DNA from: Pseudomonadota bacterium
GTDB taxonomy: Bacteria; Myxococcota_A; UBA796; SXON01
Assembly: GCA_030685065.1 (NCBI GenBank)
Contig: JAUXQH010000001.1
Span: 124,001 to 188,000, forward strand
Direction: 5' to 3'
DNA length: 64,000 nucleotides
Of the stretch, positions 46,413 through 56,147 are shown one piece after another. Position 1 is the first letter of the stretch, and the number at the start of each line of letters is the position of its first letter. A program made the position numbers and the translations under genes. The notes under the pieces were generated by a model, which was not told the DNA's origin, did not search any database, and saw only the letters and a list, made by a program, of their open reading frames with translations.

Positions 46413-47368
46413 GGCGCCGCCTCGACGAGGAGGTCCGGCGCGAGCCACACCGCGTAGACCTCGAGCGCCGCCGCCTGGAGCTCGGCGGCCCCCTCGACGG
46501 CGCCGGCGACGGCCTCCATGACGCGTTCGCGCAGATCCACGACGACGGGCGTGTCGCCCAGCCAGACCTGGATCGCGAGGCTGCCCTGGAGGTCGTCGAA
46601 GCGGACGAGGGCGTCGGGCGCGCCGACCTCGGCGAGGAGGACATGCAAGGCCGCGACCATCCGGTAGGCCAGCGACGTGCAGAGATCCTCCTCGCGGTGG
46701 ACGACGTCCGCGTACACCGCCCACGGCACCGGGAGGACGACCAACAGGGCCTCCGGGCGGCCCTCGGGAGGATCGACCGAGACCACGACGCCGACGCCGA
46801 CCCAGGGCGCGGAGAGCGGTGGAGGGGCGGCCGCGGCGGCGCGCAGGTACGGGTCGAGGCGCGCGCGGGCCGGCTCGGTCAGGAGCTCTTCGGGCAGGGA
46901 GACGAGGCTGCCGCGGAGGCCCGCCGTGCGCTCCCGCGCGTCGAGGTACTCGTTGATCGCCTCGGCCATCTCTGGCGCGTCCAGCCCGGCGCCGAGCGCA
47001 GCGTCATGCCGCTCCCGTGCCGCCCGAAGGGCGACCGCGCGCTCCTCCAAAACGGCCCGATCGAGCTCGAGGGCGTAGCGAACTCCCGCTCGCTTCCGAC
47101 GGAGCGTCTCCTCCTCGAGCTCCAAGAGCCGCTCCTCCTGCTCGCGGCGGATGGATCCGAGCGCGGCGAACTGGCGCTGCGCATCCTCGATCCTCCGGCG
47201 GACGGCGCGCTCTTCCTCGTTGATGGCCGCCAGGGCCTGGTCGAGCTCAGCCGCCGCGCTGGTCCGCCAGTCGGAGATGCCGTCGAGCACGCTCACGATC
47301 GACGGCGCCACCACGCCGCTGGCGTCGGGAGCGAGCCCGCGGTTGACGGCTGGCCCACCCCTATTCAC
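46409..47368 (-). CDS. Coiled-coil protein of unknown function
   Basis: 319 aa. About residues 35-150 form a long charged coiled coil (EEERAVRRRIEDAQRQFAAL, REQEERLLELEEETLRRKR). The C-terminal half is a globular alpha/beta-looking domain (WVGVGVVVSVDPPEGRPEALLVVLPV, VRFDDLQGSLAIQVWLGDTPVVVDLRERV). No family is recognised. GTG 47366-47368 begins within the end of the nuclease gene, an 8-base overlap. First gene of the PEGA unit. Confidence 0.65.
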   Translation of the reverse strand: MNRGGPAVNRGLAPDASGVVAPSIVSVLDGISDWRTSAAAELDQALAAINEEERAVRRRIEDAQRQFAALGSIRREQEERLLELEEETLRRKRAGVRYALELDRAVLEERAVALRAARERHDAALGAGLDAPEMAEAINEYLDARERTAGLRGSLVSLPEELLTEPARARLDPYLRAAAAAPPPLSAPWVGVGVVVSVDPPEGRPEALLVVLPVPWAVYADVVHREEDLCTSLAYRMVAALHVLLAEVGAPDALVRFDDLQGSLAIQVWLGDTPVVVDLRERVMEAVAGAVEGAAELQAAALEVYAVWLAPDLLVEAAP

Positions 47369-47867
47369 AGGTGGCCCAGAGACCCGCGTTCACCGACTGC
47401 GCATCCGCCTGGGCGGCGTAGAGGCGGTCGGCGAGGCGGATGTCGTCGAAGTCCTCGAAGACGCGGGCGTAGCCCTCGCGGACGATCTCCTCGTTCACGA
47501 GGGTCTCCGTGCCATCGGCCTCGAGCGCCCAGACGTAGGCCAGCGTGCGCCCGTACGTGTCGGCGCACGTTGCGTCGAACTCGAGCCGGACATCGACCCC
47601 GAGGAGGCGGTCCTCCATCCACGCGGCGGCTTCGGGGCCGAAACACTGGTCGACCTCGGTGCTGTCGTGCGCGATCTCGGGCGAGTCGATCCCGAGGAGG
47701 CGCAGCGCCTCTCCCCCGCACGCTTCGAGCTCGATGGTGTCCCCGTCGCGCGTGCAGCCGACGGTCGCGTCGCGGTCGGGAGCGCAATGGTCCCCCGCGA
47801 TGATGGGCACGGAGTCGAGCCCCCGGCATCCGCCCAACAGAACCAGGATGGCGGTCGCCACGAACAT
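47361..47867 (-). CDS. Staphylococcal-nuclease-like lipoprotein
   Basis: 168 aa. MFVATAILVLLGGC gives a lipobox with Cys14. The mature part shows the SNase pattern: VGCTRDGDTIEL, LRLLGIDSPEIAHDS, the catalytic Arg/Glu region CFGPEAAAWMEDRLLG, VRLEFD, YGRTLAYVWALEADGT and VNEEIVREGYAR. All segments needed for the OB-fold are present, with two extra Cys pairs. The usual metal-binding and catalytic residues seem kept, but the first basic catalytic Arg is weakly placed. Alternative ATG at 47885. Confidence 0.85.
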   Translation of the reverse strand: MFVATAILVLLGGCRGLDSVPIIAGDHCAPDRDATVGCTRDGDTIELEACGGEALRLLGIDSPEIAHDSTEVDQCFGPEAAAWMEDRLLGVDVRLEFDATCADTYGRTLAYVWALEADGTETLVNEEIVREGYARVFEDFDDIRLADRLYAAQADAQSVNAGLWATCE

Positions 47868-47923
47868 GCCCTCACAGGGTAGCATGTCTACCGTCGCCTC
47901 ACCTTCGAGGACCCCCGCGTCAC

Positions 47924-49384
47924 ATGCCGATCGTGCAGCACCCCGTGGCGCCCGCGCCCCCGACCGTCCTGCTGGAAGCCGAGGGGCTCGGCAAGCGCTT
48001 CGACATCTACCCGAACGACCGCAGCCGGTTCTTCGAGCTCGTCGGCAATCGCACGCACCACGTGGAGCACTGGGCGTTGCGCGGGCTCGGCTTCCGCGTC
48101 GAGCGCGGCCGCGCCTTCGGGGTGATCGGGTCGAACGGGGCCGGGAAGAGCACGCTCCTGCGCCTGCTCGCGGGCATTACGGAGCCGACGGAGGGCAGCC
48201 TTGGGGTGTACGGCCGCATGGCGACGCTCCTCGACCTCGGCGTCGGCTTTCACGACACGTTCACGGGCCGCGAGAACATCCAGCTCACCTGCTCGCTCCT
48301 CGGCCTGGACCCGGCGTTGATCCAGGAGCGGATCCCCGAGATCATCCGCTTCGCGGAGCTCGGGGACTTCATCGACTACCCCGTGCGCACGTACTCCACC
48401 GGCATGAACCTACGGCTCGGGTTCGCGGTGGCGATGCACGTCGACGCGGAGATCCTCCTCATCGACGAGGTGCTGGCGGTCGGTGACCAGTACTTCCAGC
48501 GCAAGTGTGTGCGTCGCATCGAGCAGGCCGTGCGGGACGGCGCGACCCTCGTGCTGGTCTCCCATGACCTCCACGCCGTCCGCTCCTTGTGCGACGAGGT
48601 GCTCTGGCTCGACCGCGGTCGGCCGCGCGCCATCGGCCCCCCGCGCGAGGTCATCGAGCGCTACCTCGAGCTGGATCGCGTCCGGGTCGCCCCCGCGCTC
48701 CCCGACGCTCCGCCCCGCCCGACGCTGCTGGTCAACCCGGGGGGCCCAGTGCCCGGCGGCACCGAGCGCGTGATTTCCCTCCCCTCGTCGCGCGTGTCCG
48801 AGGAGGATCCCGCGCTACGCGACACGCTCGCCGTGGCCTGCGCGCTCGAGGACCCCGCGGGCCTGTTCGACGAGGCTCCGGGAGACGCGCCGCGCCGCAC
48901 CGAGGGCGACCGCATGCTCGTGGCCGGCACGGGCGAGGCGCGCATCCTCCGGGTGCAGCTGCTCGACGCCCAGGGAAACGAGCGGGAGCGCTTCCACAGC
49001 GGCGAGAGCCTCGTCGTCGCGGTCACGTTCCGCACCACCGAGCCCCTCGCGAGCCCGATCTTCGGGGTGGCGCTGTTCCGCAACGACGGCGTCTACGTGT
49101 TCGGTCCGAACACCCGCTTCGACGGCGTGCTCGAGGGCACATACCACGGGGTATACACGTTCTTCGTGCACTATCCGGCCCTCCCACTGCTCGCGGGCAC
49201 CTACCGCGTGTCGGTTGCCATCTTCGACAAGGGGCACGTGACCCCGCACGTGTGGCACAACCAGCTCTACACGTTCGAGGTCTCCCAGGACGTCGAGGAT
49301 CACGGCATCGTGCGCATCCCCCACCGCTGGGGAGTGCTGACCTGGCACGAGGCGAAGCCCGAAGAGAAGCGGGACCCGTCGTGA
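47924..49384 (+). CDS. ABC transporter ATPase of the Wzt/TagH polysaccharide-export type
   Basis: 486 aa. ATPase domain about 15-250 with Walker A GSNGAGKST (69-77), signature-like YSTGMNLRLGFA, Walker B ILLIDEVLAVGDQYF and switch SHDLHA. The C-terminal domain (about 325-470) is the Wzt substrate-recognition beta-sandwich (LVVAVTFRTTEP, FGVALFRNDGVYVFGPNT, GTYRVSVAIFDK). In known systems this pairs with a two-gene export channel (Wzm/TagG), which is absent here. The following glycosyltransferase is coupled by a GTGA overlap. Confidence 0.92.
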   Translation: MPIVQHPVAPAPPTVLLEAEGLGKRFDIYPNDRSRFFELVGNRTHHVEHWALRGLGFRVERGRAFGVIGSNGAGKSTLLRLLAGITEPTEGSLGVYGRMATLLDLGVGFHDTFTGRENIQLTCSLLGLDPALIQERIPEIIRFAELGDFIDYPVRTYSTGMNLRLGFAVAMHVDAEILLIDEVLAVGDQYFQRKCVRRIEQAVRDGATLVLVSHDLHAVRSLCDEVLWLDRGRPRAIGPPREVIERYLELDRVRVAPALPDAPPRPTLLVNPGGPVPGGTERVISLPSSRVSEEDPALRDTLAVACALEDPAGLFDEAPGDAPRRTEGDRMLVAGTGEARILRVQLLDAQGNERERFHSGESLVVAVTFRTTEPLASPIFGVALFRNDGVYVFGPNTRFDGVLEGTYHGVYTFFVHYPALPLLAGTYRVSVAIFDKGHVTPHVWHNQLYTFEVSQDVEDHGIVRIPHRWGVLTWHEAKPEEKRDPS

Positions 49385-50601
49385 GTCGAATTGCGCTAGT
49401 CGGGGAGGGCCCCCTCCCCGGGCAGGGCTCCGTCGACACCTCCTTCGCCCAGCTGCGCCTCGCCCAATTCTTCGCCGCGCTGCGCGTGGATCACGACGTT
49501 CACGTGGTGGACGCGCGCACGGACGACGTCCCCCTCGCCCTCCGCGATCTCCGGCCCACGGCCGTCGTCACCGCCGGCACCTTCGGCCCCACCCGCGCGG
49601 CGGTCGCGGCCCTCGTCGAAGCGCCGCTCTGCGTCGATCTCCCGGGGGATCCCTTCGCGGACGCGCAGATGGTGGCGGCGTTCGGGGGCGCCGAGGACAT
49701 CGCGCGCGAGGCGCGGGCGGTGTTCGTGCCCGCGCTCCTGCGGGGCGACGCCTTCACGACGATCGCCGGGCCCAGCCGACATGCGCTGCTCGGCCAGCTC
49801 GGGCTGCTCGGCCGGATCGCCCGCACGCCGCCCGGAGAGGAGTGGGCGTTCGTGACCCCGGTGGCGTGGGATTTTCCGGGCCTCGCGGAGGCGCCCCGGC
49901 GGGCGCCCGGAATGCCCGTGCGGGTCGCGCTCGTCGGGGGCTTCAACACCTGGTTCGACGGCGAAACGCTCCTCCTCGGCCTGCTCCACGCGATGGACCG
50001 TGCGCCCATCGAGGTCGTCGTCGTCGGCGGCCCCATCCCGGGCCACCACACGCAGACCTGGTCGGCCTTCGCCGCGGGTGCGCGCGCCTCCTCGCACCGC
50101 GGTCGTTTCAAGTTCCACGACCGCCTGCCCCCGAGCGAGCTCGCGCGGGTGCTCGGGACCTGCACGGTCGGCGTGACCCTCGACCGCCCGGGCTACGAAC
50201 CCGAGCTCGGCAGTCGAACCCGCCTGCTCCTCTACCTCCACCAAGGCCTCCCCATCATCGCGACCGCACGGTGTGAGCTGGCGCGGGATATGGCTGCCGG
50301 GGGCTGGCTTCACGCGGTGCCCGAGGCGGATGCGATCGCGTTGTCCGACGCGCTCCTCGCCCCCCTCTCGCGGCTCCCCGACCGCGCCCCGCTTCGGGCC
50401 CGCTACAGCATCGCGTCCACGACCTCGGGGCTGCGGGCCTGGGCCGCCCGGCCGATGCGCCGCGCCGTTCAGGGAGAGGCCGACGCGATGGCCGCGCTGT
50501 CGACCGAGCGCGACACCCTCCGGGAGACCCTCGCCCAGGTCTACGCATCGCCGACCTGGCGGGCGATGGACCGCCTCCGCCGCCTCGGTGGACGAGGATG
50601 A
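49381..50601 (+). CDS. Glycosyltransferase (GT-B-like, family uncertain)
   Basis: 406 aa. Two Rossmann-like halves: an N-terminal part opening SRIALVGEGPLPGQGSVDTSFAQLRL, and a C-terminal part VRVALVGGFNTWFDGETLLLGLLHAM, RFKFHDRLPPSELARVLGTCTVGVTLDRPGYEPELGSRTRLLLYLHQGLPIIATARCEL, typical of GT-B nucleotide-sugar binding. Specific donor and acceptor are unknown. GTG 49381 overlaps the ATPase stop by four bases, so it is likely to build the exported glycan. Confidence 0.82.
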   Translation: MSRIALVGEGPLPGQGSVDTSFAQLRLAQFFAALRVDHDVHVVDARTDDVPLALRDLRPTAVVTAGTFGPTRAAVAALVEAPLCVDLPGDPFADAQMVAAFGGAEDIAREARAVFVPALLRGDAFTTIAGPSRHALLGQLGLLGRIARTPPGEEWAFVTPVAWDFPGLAEAPRRAPGMPVRVALVGGFNTWFDGETLLLGLLHAMDRAPIEVVVVGGPIPGHHTQTWSAFAAGARASSHRGRFKFHDRLPPSELARVLGTCTVGVTLDRPGYEPELGSRTRLLLYLHQGLPIIATARCELARDMAAGGWLHAVPEADAIALSDALLAPLSRLPDRAPLRARYSIASTTSGLRAWAARPMRRAVQGEADAMAALSTERDTLRETLAQVYASPTWRAMDRLRRLGGRG

Positions 50602-50662
50602 GACACGCAATTGACTTCACGCGGGCGCTTCCAGGCGCCATGTTGGATCGGAGGTCGCCGAC

Positions 50663-50977
50663 ATGTCGCCATTGCGCTCGCGCTCCGGAAGCGTGGTGCT
50701 CCTCCACCCCGAGCTCCATCCCGTAGAGCCGCTGCTCTCGGCCCAGGATCTCGCGCGCCTGGACCTGGTCGAGCTCTTCCGCGAGCTCGATCCCGCGTCG
50801 CAACGCGTTCTGCTCGGACAGCTCGAGCGCACCCAGGCGCGCATCCGCCGGTACACGCCCGTGGCGGCGATCGTGCGCGGCGAGCGGGGCCGGGTGACCT
50901 GGCGGCGTGGGACCGAAGAGCTCTGGCTCACCGCGCCGGCGTCGCGCCGCTTCCTGCGCCAGCAGGCGAGGGGCTGA
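50663..50977 (+). CDS. Small protein of unknown function
   Basis: 104 aa. ATG has a strong GGAGGT seven bases upstream. Helical, with an LDLVELFRELDPASQRVLLGQLERTQARIRRYTP centre and a basic C-terminal end. No motif is recognised. Its strong ribosome site and own leader suggest an independently expressed cytosolic protein. Confidence 0.6.
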   Translation: MSPLRSRSGSVVLLHPELHPVEPLLSAQDLARLDLVELFRELDPASQRVLLGQLERTQARIRRYTPVAAIVRGERGRVTWRRGTEELWLTAPASRRFLRQQARG

Positions 50978-50995
50978 GCCCCGGGGCGTCGCCCC
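50970..50995. terminator. Tandem GC hairpins between convergent genes
   Basis: GGGGC-TGA-GCCCC (50970-50982) and GGGGC-GTC-GCCCC (50983-50995) lie back to back across an 18-base gap between convergent genes. A bidirectional terminator is plausible, although no T-run is present. The first hairpin overlaps the stop codon. Confidence 0.4.
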
Positions 50996-51529
50996 TCAGA
51001 AGGTGAACTCGACGCCCGCTCCCGCGCCGCCGCGCAGGACCTGATCCCCGGGGTTGTAGATCAGGTATTGCCCGTGCACCTTCACCGTGTCCGTGATGCG
51101 GAAGCCGAGCCGCAGCTCGTCTTCGGTGAGGCGGTCCTCCAACGGGCCCGCAAACCCGTCGGTGTGGCGGTACCAGCCGTACACGCGCCCGATGCCGACG
51201 CCGAAGAGCACCTCGGCGCCTGCGGTCGGGCGGCCGAGCATCGAGGACTCGGTCAGATCCCCGGTCCCGCCGAGGAACAGGCCGAGCTTCAGATCGACGC
51301 CGTCCTTCCCGCCGAACACGTCGATGCCGATGCCCGCCCGGCCGATCCAGGTGCCCGTGGGATCGATGCGCGCGACGGTGGTGATGTAGCCGTCCCGCTC
51401 CCCGTCGACGCGGCCGCGCAGGTCGAGCGCTACGGTCTCGGGCATGATCTGCGAGGTGGCTTCGACGTGGTACTCGACCTCCGCGGCGGTGGCGGTCTGC
51501 ACGAGGGCAAGGACGGCGGCTGGAAGCAT
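50996..51529 (-). CDS. Exported beta-rich protein (outer-membrane-like)
   Basis: 177 aa with a signal peptide ending TATAA (about residue 16), then beta strands ending in aromatic residues (KVHGQYLIYN, VYGWYRH) and a final GAGVEFTF. That end is typical of an outer-membrane beta-barrel with a C-terminal Phe. ATG 51527-51529 is chosen (GGAG eight bases upstream); a longer start at 51556 is less likely. Function unknown. Confidence 0.7.
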   Translation of the reverse strand: MLPAAVLALVQTATAAEVEYHVEATSQIMPETVALDLRGRVDGERDGYITTVARIDPTGTWIGRAGIGIDVFGGKDGVDLKLGLFLGGTGDLTESSMLGRPTAGAEVLFGVGIGRVYGWYRHTDGFAGPLEDRLTEDELRLGFRITDTVKVHGQYLIYNPGDQVLRGGAGAGVEFTF

Positions 51530-51579
51530 GGCGGGCTCTCCTGCATGCTTCGACACCGCGCCCCGCGGGGACCGCTACC

Positions 51580-52932
51580 TCAGCGAGCGGTGCCCGCCAC
51601 CGAAACCCGGGACGCGCGGTCCCGATCGGCGACGCAACGGAGCGCCACGTCCTCGAAGATGCCGCCCCAGTCGGCCGTGGCCTTGAGCTGCTTCAGGATC
51701 TGGTAGACGCCGCCGAGCGCCCGGTGCAGGAACACCAGCTCGTGGGGCGAGCGCAGCGAGGAGGACGCGAGGAGCCGCGGCACCAGGCCCGTGATGATGT
51801 CCTGGATGTCGTCCTGCTCGCCGCCCATCGTGTAGGGGGCCCCCTTCGCGAAGGGCTTGCCGATGGCGCGGCACAGCTCCCACAACACATCCTCCGCGTC
51901 CTTGTCTCCGCGGTGCGTCAACGCGCGGATACGGACCGAGGCCTCCATCAGCGCCTCCCGATCTCCGTTTCGCACCGCGAGGCCGCACTCGCCGTAGCTG
52001 GCGATCCAGTCGAGGTCGAGCCGGCGGACACACCCGAAGTCGAGGATGCCGACCCTGCCGTCGGGCGTGAAGAGGTAGTTCCCCGGGTGCGGATCCGCGT
52101 GGATGGCGCGCAGCTCGTATTGCATGCGCATCGACGCGCGCCCGAGCGTCGCGCCGGCGTGCTGCTTCGCCGCGGGTGTCCCGGTGGCCACGAACACCGG
52201 GAGGGGGCGGCCGACGAGGCGCTCCATGGTGAGCACCCGACCGGTCGACCACCCATCGTGGACCATCGGGATGGTCACGTTTGGATCATTGTGGAAGAAG
52301 GCCCGAAACTCTTTCAGGTTCGCCGCCTCCAGCCGATAATCGAGCTCCTCGGCCAGGCGCTGCTCGATCTCCTGGAAGATGGCGTCGACCTCCTCCTTCG
52401 GGCGACGCAGCACGCGCCCGGCCGTGAGCATCGCGCGGAGAGCGCCGAGATCGGCGTGCACGCTGCCGTCGATGCCCTCGTGGAGCACCTTCACCACGAC
52501 GTCGGTGCCATCGGGCAGGCGGGCGCCGTGGGCCTGGCCGAGGGAGGCGGTGCCGAGGGGCTCCGGATCGAACGAGGCGAACAAGGTGTCGAGCCCCCCG
52601 GCGAGCTCCGACTCGATCCGACGCTTCACGACCTCGAACGGCACGGGCTCGGCCTTGTCGTGCAGCTTGCCGAGCGCGGCCATCGCCTCGGCGGGGAGGC
52701 CGTACCCGTCCGCCATCTGCGCGATCGCCTGCCCGACCTTCATAGCCGCGCCCTTGAGCGAGCCCAGGTTCGCGACGATGCGCTCGGCGTTCTGCTGGTG
52801 GGTGCGGTCGAGGGAGGCCTTGCGTGTCTCCTCGCCCTGGAAGATCCCAGCCACCTTGTTGCCGAGATAGGACGACGAGACCCGGGTCGTGAGCGCCCCG
52901 AGCTGCGCCATCCGCGAAAGCTTGGATGCCAT
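51580..52932 (-). CDS. ABC1/UbiB-family atypical kinase
   Basis: 450 aa. KxGQ motif KVGQ (65-68), A-rich nucleotide loop variant GTASLGQAHG (127-136), Lys in VVVKVL, catalytic region HADPHPGNYLF, and DFGCVRRL, all in order. These proteins support ubiquinone-type lipid synthesis or other isoprenoid steps, and show ATPase rather than protein-kinase activity. No transmembrane anchor is seen at the C terminus. Divergent from the glutaredoxin, 29 bases away. Confidence 0.9.
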   Translation of the reverse strand: MASKLSRMAQLGALTTRVSSSYLGNKVAGIFQGEETRKASLDRTHQQNAERIVANLGSLKGAAMKVGQAIAQMADGYGLPAEAMAALGKLHDKAEPVPFEVVKRRIESELAGGLDTLFASFDPEPLGTASLGQAHGARLPDGTDVVVKVLHEGIDGSVHADLGALRAMLTAGRVLRRPKEEVDAIFQEIEQRLAEELDYRLEAANLKEFRAFFHNDPNVTIPMVHDGWSTGRVLTMERLVGRPLPVFVATGTPAAKQHAGATLGRASMRMQYELRAIHADPHPGNYLFTPDGRVGILDFGCVRRLDLDWIASYGECGLAVRNGDREALMEASVRIRALTHRGDKDAEDVLWELCRAIGKPFAKGAPYTMGGEQDDIQDIITGLVPRLLASSSLRSPHELVFLHRALGGVYQILKQLKATADWGGIFEDVALRCVADRDRASRVSVAGTAR

Positions 52933-52961
52933 GCGACCCTCCTAACCCCCGGACCTGCCCC

Positions 52962-53321
52962 ATGACCGTCCTCTCCCGCTTCCACCCCTCCGCCGTCGCC
53001 GCCCGCGAACGCTTCCACGCGGACACGATCGCCGAGGTGTCGGGTGCCATCGCGCGGGACAAGGTGGTGGTCGTCGGCATGGGGTGGAACCCCCACGTGA
53101 AGAAGGCGCGGCGCATCCTCCAAGAGGAGGACATCGGCTACACCTACCTGGAGTATGGCAACTACGTCAGCGCGTGGAAGAAGCGCCTCGCCATCAAGAT
53201 CTGGGCGGGCTGGCCCACGTTCCCGATGGTGTTCGTCAACGGCGCGCTGGTGGGCGGCGGTAGCGATCTCGAGGCCGTCCGGAAGGCGGGTGAGCTCAAG
53301 GCCCTGATCGCCGCGAGCTGA
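52962..53321 (+). CDS. Glutaredoxin-fold protein lacking all cysteines
   Basis: 119 aa with clear monothiol-glutaredoxin shape: VVVVGMGWNPHVKKARRIL at 35-53, then GWPTFPMVFVNGALVGGGSDL at 83-103, the conserved WPTFP cis-Pro and GG pocket. The active-site CxxC or CGFS is replaced by WNPH, and there is no Cys anywhere in the protein. Thiol chemistry and Cys-ligated [2Fe-2S] assembly are therefore excluded; a binding or structural role is left. ATG 52962. Divergent from the UbiB-like gene. Confidence 0.85.
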   Translation: MTVLSRFHPSAVAARERFHADTIAEVSGAIARDKVVVVGMGWNPHVKKARRILQEEDIGYTYLEYGNYVSAWKKRLAIKIWAGWPTFPMVFVNGALVGGGSDLEAVRKAGELKALIAAS

Positions 53322-53340
53322 TCGGGTCAGGGCCCGGCAG

Positions 53341-54210
<870 letters not shown>

Positions 54211-54298
54211 GGCGCCTCCGAGCTCCAGGCTTATCGCAATCGCGGCCCCTATCGCGATGCGGGCGGCGCTCGGGGGCACATTCGGGTACCATCCGCCC

Positions 54299-56119
54299 GT
54301 GAATCCCATCCTCCTCCACTTCCTCGCCGCCTGCACACCCACGGAGGGCAACCCCGATCCGGTCGTGCCAACCTGTGATCCCGCGCCGTCGAGCGCGTGG
54401 TCCGGGGAGACCACCTTCGAGGATCGCACGGAGGCGTGGGGCCTGCCGACCACGGAGGGCGGGCGCCTCCAGGCGGTCGACCTCGACGGGGACCGCTACC
54501 CCGACCTCGTCGTGACGCAGGTGTTCTCGAACGCGCGCGACGACCTCGCCGCGGTCCCTCCCGTCCGGTACCACTACGTGATGATGAACCGCCCCGGAGA
54601 GGGCGGCGCCCGCGTGTTCGTGGACGAGTCGGAGCAGAGCGGGCTCCTCCAGAACCGCGACGGGGGCACCGGCACCAGCGCCACGGTGTTCGTCTACGGC
54701 GACGTGGACAATGACCACGACCTCGACGTGTTCGCCGGCCGTTACTACGACGCCGGCGCGACCGACGTGACCGGCGACTGCTCGGAGATCCTCCTCAACG
54801 ACGGCGCGGGGCACTTCACCTTCGCCGATCGCTCCGACCCCTGTGACCTCGAGGGCTACCCGGTCACCGCCGCGTCGTTCACCGACTACGACGCGGACGG
54901 GATCCTCGACCTCTGGCAGGTCGCCTTCTACACCGAGTACGGCTACCTCGCGTCCAGCCAGGATCAGCTGCTCCACGGCAACGGCGACGGGACGTTCACC
55001 GACGTCACCAACGACGTGGGGCTCGCGATGTCGCGTGGCCGCGCGGCGGAGGACTACCTCACCCGGACCGTCCGCCGCCCCGCGTATGGGGCCACCGCCT
55101 GTGACCTCGACGGGGACACGCTCCCGGAGCTCATCGCGACGAACTACGGCCGCTCGTGGAACCAGCTCTGGTCGAACCGGGGCGGGAGCTTCGTGGACGT
55201 GGCGGAAGAGGCCCACTTCGACGACGACGACAACCAGGAGTACGCCGACAACCTGATGTACGCCTGCTACTGCGAGCAGGCCGGCGGCTGCGCGGTCGAG
55301 CCGACGGTGGAGTGCGGCGGGCTGGACTTCGGGAGCTGGACCCCCGGCTACGACGACCAACCCGCGCGGCTCGCGGGCAACGGCTTCACGACGGTGTGCG
55401 CGGACATCGACAACGACGGCGACAACGACGCCTACACCGCCAGCATCGTCCACGATTGGGCCGGGGAGTCGGCGGATCCCACACAGCTCCTCCTCAACGA
55501 CGGGAACGGGATCTTCGCGCTCATCGACAACGCGGACAACGGCCTCGCCCGGGCCCGACCGTTGCGCTCCTCCTGGAACGAGGGGGATCTGCACGCCGCG
55601 TTCATGGACTTCGACAACGACGGCTGGAAGGACATCGTGCTCGGGTCGAGCGACTACGAGGACACCCACGTCTGGTTGTGGCGGCAGGTCTCGGCGGGCC
55701 AGTTCGAGGAGGTCAGCGACGCGACGGGCCTGAACCACCCGTGGCCGGCGGGAATGGCGATCGCCGACTTCGATCTGGACGGGGATCTCGACTTCGTCAC
55801 CGGCTCCTCCTTCCAGCGCGAGGGCTCACCGTGGACCACGCGCGAGGTCCACTTCTACGAGAACACCGCGCCGGTCGGCAACTGGGTGCGGCTCCCCGGC
55901 CTCTCCGTCGGCACGCGGGTGGATCTCACGGCGGGCGGCGTGACACAAACCCAGGAGGTCTCCGGCGGCTACGGGCACGCGGGGATCCAGAACGACACGG
56001 CGCTGCACTTCGGGCTCGGCGGCGCCTGCCTCATCGACACGATCGTCGTCACCGCGCCCGGCGGCGCCCAGACCACGCACACGAACCAGCTCGGCAACCA
56101 GGCCCTGGATCTCGAGTGA
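54299..56119 (+). CDS. FG-GAP/VCBS-repeat lipoprotein with ASPIC/UnbV C-terminal domain
   Basis: 606 aa. NPILLHFLAAC is the lipobox (Cys12; GTG start 54299-54301). At least six integrin-like FG-GAP/VCBS rungs show Ca-binding loops: DLDGDRYPDL, DVDNDHDLDV, DYDADGILDL, DLDGDTLPEL, DIDNDGDNDA, DFDNDGWKDI, DLDGDLDF. The C-terminal part has the ASPIC/UnbV pattern (VGTRVDLTAGGVTQTQEVSGGYGHAGIQ, LHFGLGG). A cell-surface seven-bladed propeller of CRTAC type; ligand unknown. Confidence 0.92.
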   Translation: MNPILLHFLAACTPTEGNPDPVVPTCDPAPSSAWSGETTFEDRTEAWGLPTTEGGRLQAVDLDGDRYPDLVVTQVFSNARDDLAAVPPVRYHYVMMNRPGEGGARVFVDESEQSGLLQNRDGGTGTSATVFVYGDVDNDHDLDVFAGRYYDAGATDVTGDCSEILLNDGAGHFTFADRSDPCDLEGYPVTAASFTDYDADGILDLWQVAFYTEYGYLASSQDQLLHGNGDGTFTDVTNDVGLAMSRGRAAEDYLTRTVRRPAYGATACDLDGDTLPELIATNYGRSWNQLWSNRGGSFVDVAEEAHFDDDDNQEYADNLMYACYCEQAGGCAVEPTVECGGLDFGSWTPGYDDQPARLAGNGFTTVCADIDNDGDNDAYTASIVHDWAGESADPTQLLLNDGNGIFALIDNADNGLARARPLRSSWNEGDLHAAFMDFDNDGWKDIVLGSSDYEDTHVWLWRQVSAGQFEEVSDATGLNHPWPAGMAIADFDLDGDLDFVTGSSFQREGSPWTTREVHFYENTAPVGNWVRLPGLSVGTRVDLTAGGVTQTQEVSGGYGHAGIQNDTALHFGLGGACLIDTIVVTAPGGAQTTHTNQLGNQALDLE

Positions 56120-56147
56120 CCCGCGGGAGGGAATTCCGGTCAGGCTC

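Noticed and set aside
52926-52961. Earlier ATG for the glutaredoxin-like gene
   Set aside because: Adds a Cys- and Pro-rich stretch (with Cys3 and Cys11) that overlaps the divergent kinase start region; the family start fits 52962. If used, the protein would still lack an active-site Cys.
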